64,000 bases of DNA from Nocardioides sp. URHA0020 (GCF_000620705.1 NZ_KK211168.1:309462-373461); one strand, 5' to 3'. Counted from the stretch's first letter, positions 7,757-17,166 are shown. The notes: generated from the letters alone by a model not told the origin. Translations and numbers: made by a program.

Positions 7757-9454
7757 TCAGGTGAGCGCAGAGGCCGGCAGCTCGAACCACCGCAGGTGCT
7801 CGAAGTCGACGCTCACGTTGCCGGGATGGCCCGAGAGGTCCGGCCCGGTGGTCGAGGCCAGCAGGGCGGCGCCGTCGCGCAGGTGCTCGACGAGGAGGTC
7901 CTCTCCCCCGGTCGTGCGGTTGCGCGGCATGGTGACCCGGCCGCCGGCGTACGAGATGTCGCGCAGCGACAACGGGGGCAGCACGACGCCGTCGCGGTGG
8001 CGCCACAGCCCGGTCACGGGGTCGAAGGAGTAGTCACCCAGCAGCCTCCAGCCGTCGCGGGCCACGAGGCGCACGGCCTCGATCAGGTAGTCGACGACCG
8101 CGTCGGAGACGAAGTAGTTGAAGTTGATCCGCACCCAGCCCGGCTTGATGCCCTCGCAGCCGCCGGTGATCTCGCGCTCGAACTCGTGCGAGCGCTCGAG
8201 GTCGATGCCGAGCAGCCGGTGGCCGTACGGGCCGGCGCACGAGCAGCCACCGCGGGACTGGATCCCGAAGAGGTCGTTGAGCAGCGCGACGACGTAGTTG
8301 TGGTGCAGGTAGCGCCCCGACGGCGCACGCAGGATGAACGAGACGATCGAGAGCCGGTCGGCGTCGAGGTTGCCGAGCAGCTCGATGCCCGGCTCGTCGC
8401 GCCAGGCCGCGACGGCGCGACGCAGGTGTCGCTCCTCCTGCTCCCGGATCGTGTCGGTCCCGACGGCCGCCTTCAGCTGGAAGACGAGGCCGGCGCGGAT
8501 CGACTCGATGATCGCGGGCGTGCCGCCCTCCTCGCGGTGGGTGACGTCGTCGAGGTAGCGGTGGTCGTCGTCGTTGACGTAGGCGACCGTCCCGCCACCC
8601 GGCATCTCCGGGACGCGGTTGGCGAACAGCTCGCGCCGGGCGGCCAGGACCCCCGGCGTCGACGGTCCGCCGATGAACTTGTGCGGCGAGAGGAAGACGG
8701 CGTCCTTGTAGGACGACGGCTGCCCGGGCGCGGCGACCATCGAGATGTCGACGTACGGCGCGGCCGCGGCGAAGTCCCAGAAGCTGAGGGCGCCGTGCTC
8801 GTGCAGGAGCGTCGCGATCCCGGCCGTGTCGGACACGATGCCGGTGACGTTGGACGCGGCCGAGAAGGAGCCGATCTTGAGGGGACGCTCGGCGTGCCTC
8901 TCGAGCTGCGCGCGCAGGTCGTCCTGGTCGACACCGCCGTCCGCGTCCTGGCGGATGGTCACCACGTCGGCGATCGACTCGCGCCACGGGATCTCGTTGG
9001 AGTGGTGCTCGTAGGGACCGATGAAGACCACGGGTCGCTGCTCCGGCGCGATGTGGTCGCTCAGCGCGTGCGCATCGTCCAGGGTGGAGGGGATGCGCAG
9101 GCCGAGCACCCCGATCAGCTTCGCGATCGCGCCCGTGCACCCGGAGCCGGCGAAGAGCACGACGGTGTCGTCGTCCCCGCCGACCGACTCGCGGATGATC
9201 GCGCGAGCCTCCTCGCGCAGGCGGGTGGTCTGCAGCCCGGTGCCGCTCGACTCGGTGTGCGTGTTGGCGTAGCTGGGCAGCACCTGGTCGCGGATGAAGT
9301 CCTCGATGAAGCCCAGGGCCCGGCCCGAGGCGGTGTAGTCGGCGTACGTGACGCGGCGGGCGCCGTACGGCGTCTCCATCACGTGGTCGTCGCCGATCAC
9401 GGCGTCCCGGATGAGCGCCAGGAGGTCCTGCTTGTCGGCGTCCGGGTTGCTCAT
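7757..9454 (-). CDS. large aminotransferase class V-fold PLP enzyme, 565 aa
   Basis: Cysteine-desulfurase-like PLP domain, but much longer than SufS/IscS (about 400 aa). Visible landmarks are TYADYTASGRALG near the N-terminus, SYANTHTESS, FAGSGCTGAIAKLIG, and the PLP lysine in LSPHKFIGGPSTPG. CSCAGPYGHRLLGID lies in the second half, and an extended C-terminal domain of about 130 residues follows. Related long proteins are annotated as aminotransferase or selenocysteine lyase-like with unknown substrate. No SUF genes are nearby. TAGGGT lies 6 nt before the ATG, indicating a leaderless monocistronic message. Confidence 0.88.
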   Translation of the reverse strand: MSNPDADKQDLLALIRDAVIGDDHVMETPYGARRVTYADYTASGRALGFIEDFIRDQVLPSYANTHTESSGTGLQTTRLREEARAIIRESVGGDDDTVVLFAGSGCTGAIAKLIGVLGLRIPSTLDDAHALSDHIAPEQRPVVFIGPYEHHSNEIPWRESIADVVTIRQDADGGVDQDDLRAQLERHAERPLKIGSFSAASNVTGIVSDTAGIATLLHEHGALSFWDFAAAAPYVDISMVAAPGQPSSYKDAVFLSPHKFIGGPSTPGVLAARRELFANRVPEMPGGGTVAYVNDDDHRYLDDVTHREEGGTPAIIESIRAGLVFQLKAAVGTDTIREQEERHLRRAVAAWRDEPGIELLGNLDADRLSIVSFILRAPSGRYLHHNYVVALLNDLFGIQSRGGCSCAGPYGHRLLGIDLERSHEFEREITGGCEGIKPGWVRINFNYFVSDAVVDYLIEAVRLVARDGWRLLGDYSFDPVTGLWRHRDGVVLPPLSLRDISYAGGRVTMPRNRTTGGEDLLVEHLRDGAALLASTTGPDLSGHPGNVSVDFEHLRWFELPASALT

Positions 9455-9460
9455 ACCGAC

Positions 9461-9466
9461 ACCCTA
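9461..9466 (-). promoter_or_regulatory. -10 box TAGGGT, putative leaderless promoter of the class V PLP gene
   Basis: On the minus strand TAGGGT ends 6 nt before the ATG at 9454. No Shine-Dalgarno motif is present in the gap. Confidence 0.5.
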
Positions 9467-9509
9467 GGACCGGGCGGATCCCGTCGGCAGGCAGGATCCG
9501 CCCGTGCCG

Positions 9510-11318
9510 TCAGCGGATGACGACCATGGCCATCTGCTCGCCGCTCATCGTGGACGTGGAGGGCTTCGACGTCTGGGTCTGGAGGAACTTCACCATGCGC
9601 GGCTCGTCGCGCTTGTGGACGCCGCGGAAGAACTCCTCCTCGTCCTCACCGTCGTAGCCGTAGTACTCGACCTGCCCGAACTGGGCCTGCACGGTGTCGC
9701 TGCGCACCGCCGAGCTCAGGGCCTTGCGCGCGGTGGCGACGGTGTCACCGAGTTCGACCTCGGTCGATGCCCCGCCGGTGACGTCCAGGATCGCCATCTT
9801 GCCGGCGGCCGAGCGGGGGACCGCGAACGTGAACGGCACTCGGAGGGTGGTGGAGCCGGAGCGCAGCACGGCGCGGAGCTTGATCGACTTGCCGTGCACG
9901 GCGGTGGCCGGACGGCTCTCGCTCAGCCAGGACCACTTGCCGCTCCGGAGCTGCTCGACCCGCTGGAGCCGGTAGTGCCGACCGTTCGGGACGACGTCGC
10001 CGACCGTCACCACGTCGTTGACGGTGACGCCCTCCATGTCCGCGATCTCGTACGCCGCCGAGGCCGCGTAGTAGCTCGCCTCCGACGCGAGATCCATGGT
10101 CGCGCGGACGCGGTCGGTCCACGCCAGGGTGAAGGGACGGTTGTCCGCGTCGACGCCGCTGACCTTCCAGCGCAGGATCTCGCTGCCGGGGGCCGAGCCG
10201 TCGACGACCAGCGCGTGGTTGAGCGAGCTCTCCAGCAGGGTGGTCGTTGCGAGGTTGTCGGAGGAGCGCGCCGAGACGTAGCTCTTGCCGATCCGGGTGC
10301 GCGAGCCCTTGGTGACCTTGGAGGTCACCGTGGCCGTCGACGGCAGGGCGCCGAACTGGCCGGTGATGCCGGTCATGTGGTCGCCGAAGATCGTGCCGAC
10401 GGGAGCGCCGATGTTGGCGACCTTGAAGGGCGGGTTGTCACCCTGGATGTAGAGCGCCTCGGCGGGGTGCAGGCTCAGCGTGCTGTCGCCGCTGAACTCC
10501 ATCGGGTGGCCGAAGCCGACCACCTTGTCACCGCACACGGAGGTGACCGTGCCGACGCCCGCCATCAGGACGTCGCCGTACGACAGGGAGGCGGCCAGGT
10601 TGCCGCCCGCGACCATCGTCTCGGCGCCGTCGCTGACGCCCAGGCTGGAGCGGCCGGCGGCGTACAGGTCCGTGCGCAGCCACGGGTGCTTCGCGAGCGT
10701 CGCGGCCGACGGGTGCAGGAAGCGGGACGGGACCCCGCTGACGGCGAGCGGCACGGGCAGCTGCTCGAAGCCGCGGGCGGCCTGGGCCTTCGAGACCCCT
10801 GCCGCTGCTGCGACCTTGGCCGCGATCGTGGGCTTGAGCCCCACCCGGAGGGCGGGAGCGGTGAGGTAGTCGTCCATGTCCTCGAACGGCGTGACGCCGG
10901 CGATCCACGACTGCTCCGTCGACAGGCCGTACGCGATCGCGCCGATCAGGCGGCCGTCGGCGGCGTACACCGGGGAGCCCGACATGCCCTGCCAGATGCC
11001 CTTGACCTCGTCGGTGGCCAGGCCGGCCGGGTCGACCTTGACCAGCACCATGTCCACGCCCGGCGCGATGCCGTCGTTCAGGGTGCCGAGCACCTGGCCG
11101 GTGAACCCGGTGGGCGTCGTGCCCGTGAGCACGGTCAGGCCCTCGACCGGGTCACCGGGCGTGAGGTCGGCCACCGGGAAGGGCTGCGTGCAGTCCGCCG
11201 CCGGGTCGGCTCCCAGCGCCGAGGCGGTGCCGGCGAGCGCGGTGGCCGTGAGCGACAGCGTCAGGATGAGGCCGATCCCACGGCCTCCCCGAAGACGTCG
11301 AGGGGTGCGGTGAGACAT
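9510..11318 (-). CDS. secreted SpoIVB/S55-type peptidase domain protein, 602 aa
   Basis: N-terminal signal peptide (basic start, then ILTLSLTATALAGTASA). The S55-like serine motif WQGMSGSPVYAADGRLIGA lies near residues 95-115, and the histidine motif VVGFGHPMEFSGD is far downstream. This Ser-before-His order differs from Bacillus SpoIVB, where His precedes Ser, but fits a separate family of long secreted S55-annotated proteins. A C-terminal half of about 300 residues has no recognised domain. The role is probably an extracytoplasmic protease or regulator; activity is unproven. AGGAG lies about 10 nt before the ATG. The long upstream open frame overlaps pepN and is rejected. Confidence 0.85.
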   Translation of the reverse strand: MSHRTPRRLRGGRGIGLILTLSLTATALAGTASALGADPAADCTQPFPVADLTPGDPVEGLTVLTGTTPTGFTGQVLGTLNDGIAPGVDMVLVKVDPAGLATDEVKGIWQGMSGSPVYAADGRLIGAIAYGLSTEQSWIAGVTPFEDMDDYLTAPALRVGLKPTIAAKVAAAAGVSKAQAARGFEQLPVPLAVSGVPSRFLHPSAATLAKHPWLRTDLYAAGRSSLGVSDGAETMVAGGNLAASLSYGDVLMAGVGTVTSVCGDKVVGFGHPMEFSGDSTLSLHPAEALYIQGDNPPFKVANIGAPVGTIFGDHMTGITGQFGALPSTATVTSKVTKGSRTRIGKSYVSARSSDNLATTTLLESSLNHALVVDGSAPGSEILRWKVSGVDADNRPFTLAWTDRVRATMDLASEASYYAASAAYEIADMEGVTVNDVVTVGDVVPNGRHYRLQRVEQLRSGKWSWLSESRPATAVHGKSIKLRAVLRSGSTTLRVPFTFAVPRSAAGKMAILDVTGGASTEVELGDTVATARKALSSAVRSDTVQAQFGQVEYYGYDGEDEEEFFRGVHKRDEPRMVKFLQTQTSKPSTSTMSGEQMAMVVIR

Positions 11319-11450
11319 AGGTGCGTGCTCCTGTCCGAGGGTCGGGTCAGACGACCCGAGCGCAGAGGACGCTAACCCGTCCCGGGCGGCTTGTCCGGCA
11401 GACCGGGAAGTTGGTGCCGACCCGAGACCCGGACGGCTCCGCACGACACC

Positions 11451-11456
11451 TAGGGT
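11451..11456 (+). promoter_or_regulatory. -10 box TAGGGT, putative leaderless promoter of pepN
   Basis: TAGGGT is followed by 6 nt and the GTG at 11463. The intergenic region is shared with the divergent S55 gene. Confidence 0.5.
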
Positions 11457-11462
11457 GGGCCC

Positions 11463-13907
11463 GTGAGCAGCCCGTCGCACAGCCTCCAGCGCACCGAAGC
11501 GGTCGCCCGCCGCGAGCTCCTGGAGGTGCTCGACTACGACCTGCGCCTCGACCTCGCCGGCGACGAGACGACCTTCGGGTCGGTGACCACGATCCGCTTC
11601 ACCAGCCGGGGCGGGCCCACCTTCCTCGACCTCAAGCCGGTGCAGGTCCGCTCGATCCGGCTCAACGGCACGCCCGTGGACCCCGATCTGCTCGATCGCG
11701 GACGGCTGCCGATCCAGACGGTCGAGGGCGACAACGAGCTGGTCGTCGACGCCGTGATGCCCTTTCGCAACGACGGCGAGGGGCTGCACCGCAGCACCGA
11801 TCCCGCGGACGGCAGGTCCTACGTCTACGGGATGATGTTCATGGACGCCGCACCGTCGGTCTTCGCGTGCTTCGACCAGCCGGACCTGAAGGCGCCGTAC
11901 ACGCTGCACGTCCTGGCGCCGACCGACTGGACGGTCGTGGCCAATGCCCCGGGGAGCAACCCGGAGGCCGGCGTCTGGGAGTTCGAGCGCAGCCAGCCGC
12001 TGTCGACGTACTTCGTCACCGTGGTCGCCGGGCCCTACCACCTGATCACCGACCACCACGACGGCATCCCGCTCGGGTTGTCCGTGCGAGCCAGCATGGC
12101 GGGCGCGCTCGACGCCGATGCCGACGAGCTCTTCACGATGACCAAGCAGTGCTTCGACGAGTTCCACCGGCTCTTCGGCATCCGCTACCCGTTCGGCAGC
12201 TACCACCAGGCCTTCGTGCCCGAGTTCAACGCCGGCGCGATGGAGAACCCGGGGTGCGTGACCTTCCGCGACCCGCTGATCTTCACCAGCCGGGTCACGC
12301 GCGGCCTGCGCATCCAGCGCGCCTCGACCCTGGCGCACGAGATGGCCCACCAGTGGTTCGGCAACCTGGTCACGCCGCAGTGGTGGGACGACCTCTGGCT
12401 CAACGAGTCGTTCGCCGAGTACATGGGCAACCGGGTGACCGCCGACGTGACGGAGTACGGCGATGCCTGGGTGGACAACGCCTACGCCCGCCGGCAGTGG
12501 GGGCTCAACGCCGACCAGCGCCCGAGCACCCACCCGGTCGCCGGCAACGGCGCGGTCGACGCGACCGCCGCGTTGCAGGACTTCGACGGCATCTCGTACG
12601 CCAAGGGCTCGAGCATCCTCAAGCAGCTCAACACCAGTCTCGGTGACGACGTCTTCCTGGCCGGGGCGGTCGACCACTTCACGCGCCACCGGTTCGGCAA
12701 CGCCACGATGCACGACCTCGTCGAGTCGTGGGAGCGCGCGGGAGCCGGCGACCTGTCCGACTTCACCTCGAACTGGCTGCGCACCGCCGGTCCCGACACC
12801 ATCCTGCTGGACCGGGCCGCCGGCGTGATCCGGCGGACGCCGCCGGCCGAGCACCCGGCCGACCGCTCCCACACCTTCCGCGCGGCCGTCGCCACCGACG
12901 GCGTGTGGAGCACCCGGTCGATCACGCTCACCGGCCCGGAGACGACGTACGACGTCGGTGGTGACCCGATCGTGCTCGACCCGTACGAGGACACCTGGGC
13001 GGTGTTGGTGCCCGACCGGCAGACCGTCGACCAGCTCAAGTCGCTGCTGCCCGGCGTCCAGGACCCGGCCCTGCGTGCGGGCATCTGGAACAACGTGCGC
13101 AGCGCCTTCCATGTCGCGGCACTCGCCCCCGCCGACGTCGTCGACCTCGTGGTCGCGAGCGCTCCGGTGGAGTCCACCGAGGACAGCCGCCGACGGATCG
13201 GGTCGTGGCTGCTCACCGACGTGCTGCCGCTCGCTCCGTCCGGCTCGCTCGAGCGCGTCCACGACGCGGCCCTCGGCAAGCTCGGCTCGACCGAGGTGGG
13301 CTCGGAGCACCAGCTCTCGGCCTTCCGGATGGCGATCTCGACCTCGACCGCACCCGACGAGCTGCGTGGCTGGTTGGCGGCGACGCCCACGGGGATCGAC
13401 CTCGACCTCGACCTGCGGTGGCGGCTGCTGGGGCGGCTGGCCTCGCTCGGTGCCACCGACGCCGGCGAGCTCGACGCCGCGCTCGCCGCCGAGCCCACCG
13501 GGGAGTCGCGCGTGGCCCGCATGCGGGCCGTGGTGTCGCTGCCGACGCCCGAGGCCAAGGCCCTCGCCTGGGACGTCTTCACCGGCCGGCTCGACGTGCC
13601 CAACTACGAGCTCGAGGCCGCCGGCACCGGCATGTGGCGCGGCGGCCAGGAGGAGCTCACGGCGCCGTACGTCGACCGCTACTTCGCCGAGCTCCCGGCG
13701 ACCGTCGGCGTGCGCAGCGGCTGGGTGCTCGCCGACGCCACCGAGTTCTTCTTCCCGGTCACGTCGCTGGCCGACGAGACACTCGCCCGCGCCCTCGACC
13801 TGGCGGCCGACGAGACGCTCGCGCTGCCCGTGCGCCGTCGCCTGGGCGACGCGGCCGACGACCTGGGTCGGCTGCTGGCGATCCGGAAGGCGTTCCCGAC
13901 CTCATGA
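11463..13907 (+). CDS. pepN: aminopeptidase N, M1 family, 814 aa
   Basis: Zinc aminopeptidase that removes N-terminal residues from peptides in the cytosol. The M1 exopeptidase motif appears as GAMENPGCVTF near residue 260. HEMAHQWFGNL followed by LWLNESFAEY gives the HExxH-x18-E zinc site. The long C-terminal ERAP1-like helical domain is complete, and total length is normal for actinobacterial PepN. The start is a GTG with TAGGGT 6 nt upstream, so it is probably leaderless. The stop overlaps the fdhD start (TCATGA), indicating coupled expression of two functionally unrelated genes. Confidence 0.96.
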   Translation: MSSPSHSLQRTEAVARRELLEVLDYDLRLDLAGDETTFGSVTTIRFTSRGGPTFLDLKPVQVRSIRLNGTPVDPDLLDRGRLPIQTVEGDNELVVDAVMPFRNDGEGLHRSTDPADGRSYVYGMMFMDAAPSVFACFDQPDLKAPYTLHVLAPTDWTVVANAPGSNPEAGVWEFERSQPLSTYFVTVVAGPYHLITDHHDGIPLGLSVRASMAGALDADADELFTMTKQCFDEFHRLFGIRYPFGSYHQAFVPEFNAGAMENPGCVTFRDPLIFTSRVTRGLRIQRASTLAHEMAHQWFGNLVTPQWWDDLWLNESFAEYMGNRVTADVTEYGDAWVDNAYARRQWGLNADQRPSTHPVAGNGAVDATAALQDFDGISYAKGSSILKQLNTSLGDDVFLAGAVDHFTRHRFGNATMHDLVESWERAGAGDLSDFTSNWLRTAGPDTILLDRAAGVIRRTPPAEHPADRSHTFRAAVATDGVWSTRSITLTGPETTYDVGGDPIVLDPYEDTWAVLVPDRQTVDQLKSLLPGVQDPALRAGIWNNVRSAFHVAALAPADVVDLVVASAPVESTEDSRRRIGSWLLTDVLPLAPSGSLERVHDAALGKLGSTEVGSEHQLSAFRMAISTSTAPDELRGWLAATPTGIDLDLDLRWRLLGRLASLGATDAGELDAALAAEPTGESRVARMRAVVSLPTPEAKALAWDVFTGRLDVPNYELEAAGTGMWRGGQEELTAPYVDRYFAELPATVGVRSGWVLADATEFFFPVTSLADETLARALDLAADETLALPVRRRLGDAADDLGRLLAIRKAFPTS

Positions 13908-14737
13908 GCCTCGAGCGTGCACGCCGTCCGGGACCGACCGTCCGGACGCGCGTGCACGAGGTCACCGACGCCGGCGAGCGCACCCGCGAGGACCGGCTGG
14001 CGACCGAGGAGCCGCTGGAGATCCGGCTGGCGTGGCCCGGCGCGCCGGTGCGGCGGGTGTGGGTCACGATGCGGACCCCGGGCCACGACTTCGAGCTCGC
14101 GGCCGGGTGGCTGGTGCACGAGGGGCTGACCGCGCCGGAGGCGATCCACGGGGTGGCCTACTGCACCGACACCGACCTGGCTCCGGAGCAGGAGTTCAAC
14201 GTCGTCACGGTGACCCTCTCCTCGCCTCCGCTGCTCGACCCGGGGCACCGGCACGTCGGGCAGTCCTCCGGGTCGTCGGCCTGCGGCGTGTGCGGCAAGG
14301 ACAGCATCGCCGAGGCGCTGGCCGCGCCGATCTCGAAGCGCTGGACCGGGGCACTGCCCACCGGCGACGTCGTACGCCGCCTGCCCGACCTGATCCGGGA
14401 GCGCCAGAGCGTCTTCGACCGGACCGGCGGGGTGCACGCGGCCGGCCTCGCCAACGCCGACGGCGAGCTGCTCGTCGTCCGTGAGGACGTCGGGCGGCAC
14501 AACGCGGTCGACAAGGTGACCGGAGCGCGCGTGCTCGCCGGGTCGGAGCCCGCAGGCGCCTGCCTCGTGGTCAGCGGGCGCGCCGGGTTCGAGCTGGTGC
14601 AGAAGGCGATCGCAGCCGGGACGGGTGCCCTGGTCGCGGTCGGCGCGCCCACGTCGCTGTCCGTCCGGCTGGCCGCCGATGCCGGGCTGGTGCTCTACGG
14701 GTTCACCAGCGCCCGGCGGTGCGTGCGCTACGCGTGA
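13904..14737 (+). CDS. fdhD: formate dehydrogenase accessory sulfurtransferase FdhD, 277 aa
   Basis: FdhD transfers sulfur from a cysteine desulfurase to the molybdenum/tungsten bis-MGD cofactor of formate dehydrogenases. The catalytic Cys pair is visible in SACGVCGKDS. The N-terminal EEPLEIRL and the conserved VREDVGRHNAVDKV and SGRAGFELVQKA are family hallmarks, and the length is standard. The ATG at 13904 overlaps the end of pepN; the open frame extends further upstream only through pepN in another frame. No formate dehydrogenase or molybdenum-cofactor gene lies in this window, so its client enzyme must be encoded elsewhere. Confidence 0.95.
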   Translation: MSLERARRPGPTVRTRVHEVTDAGERTREDRLATEEPLEIRLAWPGAPVRRVWVTMRTPGHDFELAAGWLVHEGLTAPEAIHGVAYCTDTDLAPEQEFNVVTVTLSSPPLLDPGHRHVGQSSGSSACGVCGKDSIAEALAAPISKRWTGALPTGDVVRRLPDLIRERQSVFDRTGGVHAAGLANADGELLVVREDVGRHNAVDKVTGARVLAGSEPAGACLVVSGRAGFELVQKAIAAGTGALVAVGAPTSLSVRLAADAGLVLYGFTSARRCVRYA

Positions 14738-14764
14738 CGACCGGGCGCTGTCCGTGAGGTGTCC

Positions 14765-14770
14765 TACAGT
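14765..14770 (+). promoter_or_regulatory. -10 box TACAGT before paralogue 1
   Basis: TACAGT is followed by 7 nt and the ATG at 14778; no Shine-Dalgarno is seen. It is the first of four equivalent boxes in this gene array. Confidence 0.5.
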
Positions 14771-14777
14771 CTGACGC

Positions 14778-15878
14778 ATGGGACGTTCTCGGCTCCGCCT
14801 GCTGGCCTGCCTCGCCCTCGCCGCCGCCCTGGTCTCGCCGGTCGCTCCGGTCACGACCTCGAGCGCCGCTCCGCCACCGACGATCCCCGTCGTCCCGTCG
14901 GCGCTTCGGCCCGGCGTCGCGGTGCGGCCCCCGGCCCGCATCGTCGGCAACCAGCTGGTGCGGATGCGACACCCGAAGCTCACCATCGCCTCCGAGGCCA
15001 AGGGCGAGTACCCGCGCGGCCTGTTCCGCGCCCGCGGTGGCTACCTGGTCAACCTCGACCTCTATCGAGGCAGCCGGTTCCTCGGCAACCGGGTCAAGTT
15101 CGTCACCGACAGCGGTCGCATCAAGGTCCTGCGCGACCGCTCGCGGTACGCCGTCCTGCAGGTGGCCACCGACAAGCGCACCTACATCGGCACGGGTCCG
15201 GTGATCCGCAGGTTCCGCGTCAGCGACGGCAGCGCGGTCGGCAAGACGTACAAGAAGTTCGGCACGCGGATCATCGCGGTGACCCCCGAGCGCGTGCTGA
15301 TGGGCGGCGCGTCGCGCGTGGTGCTGTGGAACACCCGCACCGGCAACACCCGGGTCCTCACCGCGGGCAACGAGGACTACCCCTTCGAGATGCCGTACGG
15401 CGTGCAGGCGGTGTCGATCGGCACCCGCGCGTTCAGCGTGGTCAAGCACGGGCGACAGGTCGTCTTCGACACCACGAGCAAGAAGCCCCTGTGGAAGACC
15501 GACCTCAACGAGGCGGTGCTCCGGTTCTCCCCCGACCACAAGCAGGTCCTCACCGTCACGGGCAAGGTCCACATCGGCGAGGAGGAGTCCGACGAGTACC
15601 TGATCCGCAAGATCTCGGTCCGCAACGCCCGGACGGGCAGGCTGCTCGCCTCGTTCACCGGGCTCTTCGACATCAACTTCGACCATCTCTACGACGCGCC
15701 GACGATCTGGGACTCGGCGGGCTTCCTCACCTACGCCTTCGAGAGCATCGATGACGAGGACTCGTGGCCCACCCCCACGGGCCGGGCGGCCGTCCGCTGC
15801 CAGGTCTCGATCGCGACGTGCAAGAAGGTCTACGACGGCAACCTCCGCGGGATCTGGGCCAAGCCCGAGACCGACTGA
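14778..15878 (+). CDS. secreted tandem paralogue family, copy 1, 366 aa, unknown function
   Basis: I do not recognise a named family. The protein has a signal peptide (MGRSRLRLLA start, hydrophobic core, cleavage near residue 31). A conserved VVPSALRPG linker follows, then a strand-rich body with RGGYLVN, FVTDSGR, FRVSDG, VVLWNTRTGNTRVL, FSVVKHGRQVVFDT, LRFSPDHKQVLTV and VRNARTGRLLASF. Repeated short strand-turn blocks resemble a WD40/PQQ-like propeller; this is inference. Exactly two mature cysteines (341 and 348, Cx6C) probably form a disulfide. This copy is the shortest and most divergent: it lacks the GYVP-x-WWTTSTG segment in full form. Confidence 0.88.
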   Translation: MGRSRLRLLACLALAAALVSPVAPVTTSSAAPPPTIPVVPSALRPGVAVRPPARIVGNQLVRMRHPKLTIASEAKGEYPRGLFRARGGYLVNLDLYRGSRFLGNRVKFVTDSGRIKVLRDRSRYAVLQVATDKRTYIGTGPVIRRFRVSDGSAVGKTYKKFGTRIIAVTPERVLMGGASRVVLWNTRTGNTRVLTAGNEDYPFEMPYGVQAVSIGTRAFSVVKHGRQVVFDTTSKKPLWKTDLNEAVLRFSPDHKQVLTVTGKVHIGEEESDEYLIRKISVRNARTGRLLASFTGLFDINFDHLYDAPTIWDSAGFLTYAFESIDDEDSWPTPTGRAAVRCQVSIATCKKVYDGNLRGIWAKPETD

Positions 15879-15896
15879 CACCTCGACACGGCAAGG

Positions 15897-15902
15897 TACG
15901 GT
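15897..15902 (+). promoter_or_regulatory. -10 box TACGGT before paralogue 2
   Basis: TACGGT is followed by 6 nt and the ATG at 15909, in a 30-bp gap between copies 1 and 2. Confidence 0.5.
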
Positions 15903-15908
15903 GCCCGC

Positions 15909-17075
15909 ATGGGACGTTCTCGGATCCGCCCCCTCGTCAGTCTCGTCGTCGCCGCGGCGCTGGTGCCGCCGGTCGCCACGGTCACGGCGGCGCACGCTGC
16001 TGCTCCCCCACCACCGACGGTCTCCGTCGTGCCGTCGGAGCTGCCCGTGGGCGCGGCGGCGAAGCCGCAGGCGCGCATCGTCGACGGCAAGCTGCTGCGG
16101 CCCGGCAAGAAGGCGATCTCCCTCGCCTCCCTGGGGTCGCGTCCAGGCTTTCCGCACCGGGCGCGGGGCGGCTACCTGATCGACTTCAGCGACTACAAGG
16201 GCAGCCGGTTCCTGGGCTACCGGGTCGTGTTCATCAGCGACAGCGGCCGCAAGCGGTACGTCGTCAAGGGCTCGCCGTACCGCATCGAGAAGGTCGCCAG
16301 CGACGGGCGCACCTACATCGGCGCCAAGGAGCGCCGCAAGAACGGCAGGTTCAAGCAGGGCGAGATCCTGCGCCGCATCCGGGTCAGTGACGGCCGCTCG
16401 CTCGGCAAGACCCTGGAGATCGCCGGCTACCCCCTGATGATGGAGGTCACCCCCCGCCGCGTCCTCACCGGCTACGTGCCCTCCAACGGCCCGCACGTCG
16501 GCGCACCCCGCACGCTGTGGTGGACCACCAGCACCGGGAAGATCCGCGTCGTCGCGACCGGAGCGGGCTATCCGTCCGGGATGCCGGAGACCCAGGGCGC
16601 GTCGTTCGACAGCCACGCGTTCAGCGCGGTCAAGGGCGGGCGACAGGTGGTGTTCGACACCCGCACCACCAAGCGGATCTGGAAGACGGCCGTCAACGAG
16701 GCGCTGGACGAGTTCTCCCCCGACCACAAGAAGGTCATCACGACCGCGCGCCCGAGCGGTGCCGGCCCGGAGGAGTCCGACGGCTACGTCCTGCGTCAGC
16801 TGTCGGTCCGCAACGCCCGCACCGGCCGCCTCCTGGTGACGTTCCGCGGGGTCTTCCAGGGCACCAACAGCCCCCGGCCCTTCACCGCGCCGACCCACTG
16901 GGAGACCTCGGACACCTTCATCGTCCGGGCCTACGACCGCCTGGTGGCGGAGGACTACTGGCACAACCCGGAGGGCGAGGCGCCCATCCGGTGCCGTGTG
17001 TCGACCGCGACGTGCCAGCGTGTCCGTGACAACGGCGTCCTCAACGCCCGATGGGTGGTCCCCCACAGCGAGTGA
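15909..17075 (+). CDS. secreted tandem paralogue family, copy 2, 388 aa, unknown function
   Basis: Same architecture as copy 1: a signal peptide of about 30 residues, the VVPSELPVGAAAKP linker, then a strand-rich body. It carries the fuller form of the family blocks: LLRPGKKAISL, RGGYLIDF, GYRVVFISDSGRKR, VASDGRTYIGAK, LRRIRVSDGRSLG, GYVPSNG, TLWWTTSTGKIRVVA, GGRQVVFDTRT, EFSPDHKKVITT, SVRNARTGRLLVTF and HWETSDTF. It ends with the Cx6C pair at 362 and 369. A separate -10 box suggests independent expression. The first ten codons are almost identical to those of copy 1, which supports the start and recent duplication. Confidence 0.88.
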   Translation: MGRSRIRPLVSLVVAAALVPPVATVTAAHAAAPPPPTVSVVPSELPVGAAAKPQARIVDGKLLRPGKKAISLASLGSRPGFPHRARGGYLIDFSDYKGSRFLGYRVVFISDSGRKRYVVKGSPYRIEKVASDGRTYIGAKERRKNGRFKQGEILRRIRVSDGRSLGKTLEIAGYPLMMEVTPRRVLTGYVPSNGPHVGAPRTLWWTTSTGKIRVVATGAGYPSGMPETQGASFDSHAFSAVKGGRQVVFDTRTTKRIWKTAVNEALDEFSPDHKKVITTARPSGAGPEESDGYVLRQLSVRNARTGRLLVTFRGVFQGTNSPRPFTAPTHWETSDTFIVRAYDRLVAEDYWHNPEGEAPIRCRVSTATCQRVRDNGVLNARWVVPHSE

Positions 17076-17154
17076 CGGACGGGCGGTCCGCGCCGTCGCG
17101 TCACGACCACGCATCACTTCCGCTCCGTCGGTCGCTCCGGTAGTCGCGGCGGCG

Positions 17155-17160
17155 TATGTT
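17155..17160 (+). promoter_or_regulatory. -10 box TATGTT before paralogue 3
   Basis: TATGTT is followed by 6 nt and the ATG at 17167. The gap to copy 2 is 91 bp, the longest in the array. Confidence 0.5.
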
Positions 17161-17166
17161 GACGGG

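Noticed and set aside
11319..13310. Long minus-strand open frame extending the S55 protein through pepN
   Set aside because: It lies opposite a complete M1 aminopeptidase, has low-complexity Arg/Val/Gly composition, and the true protein begins with a good signal peptide at 11318.
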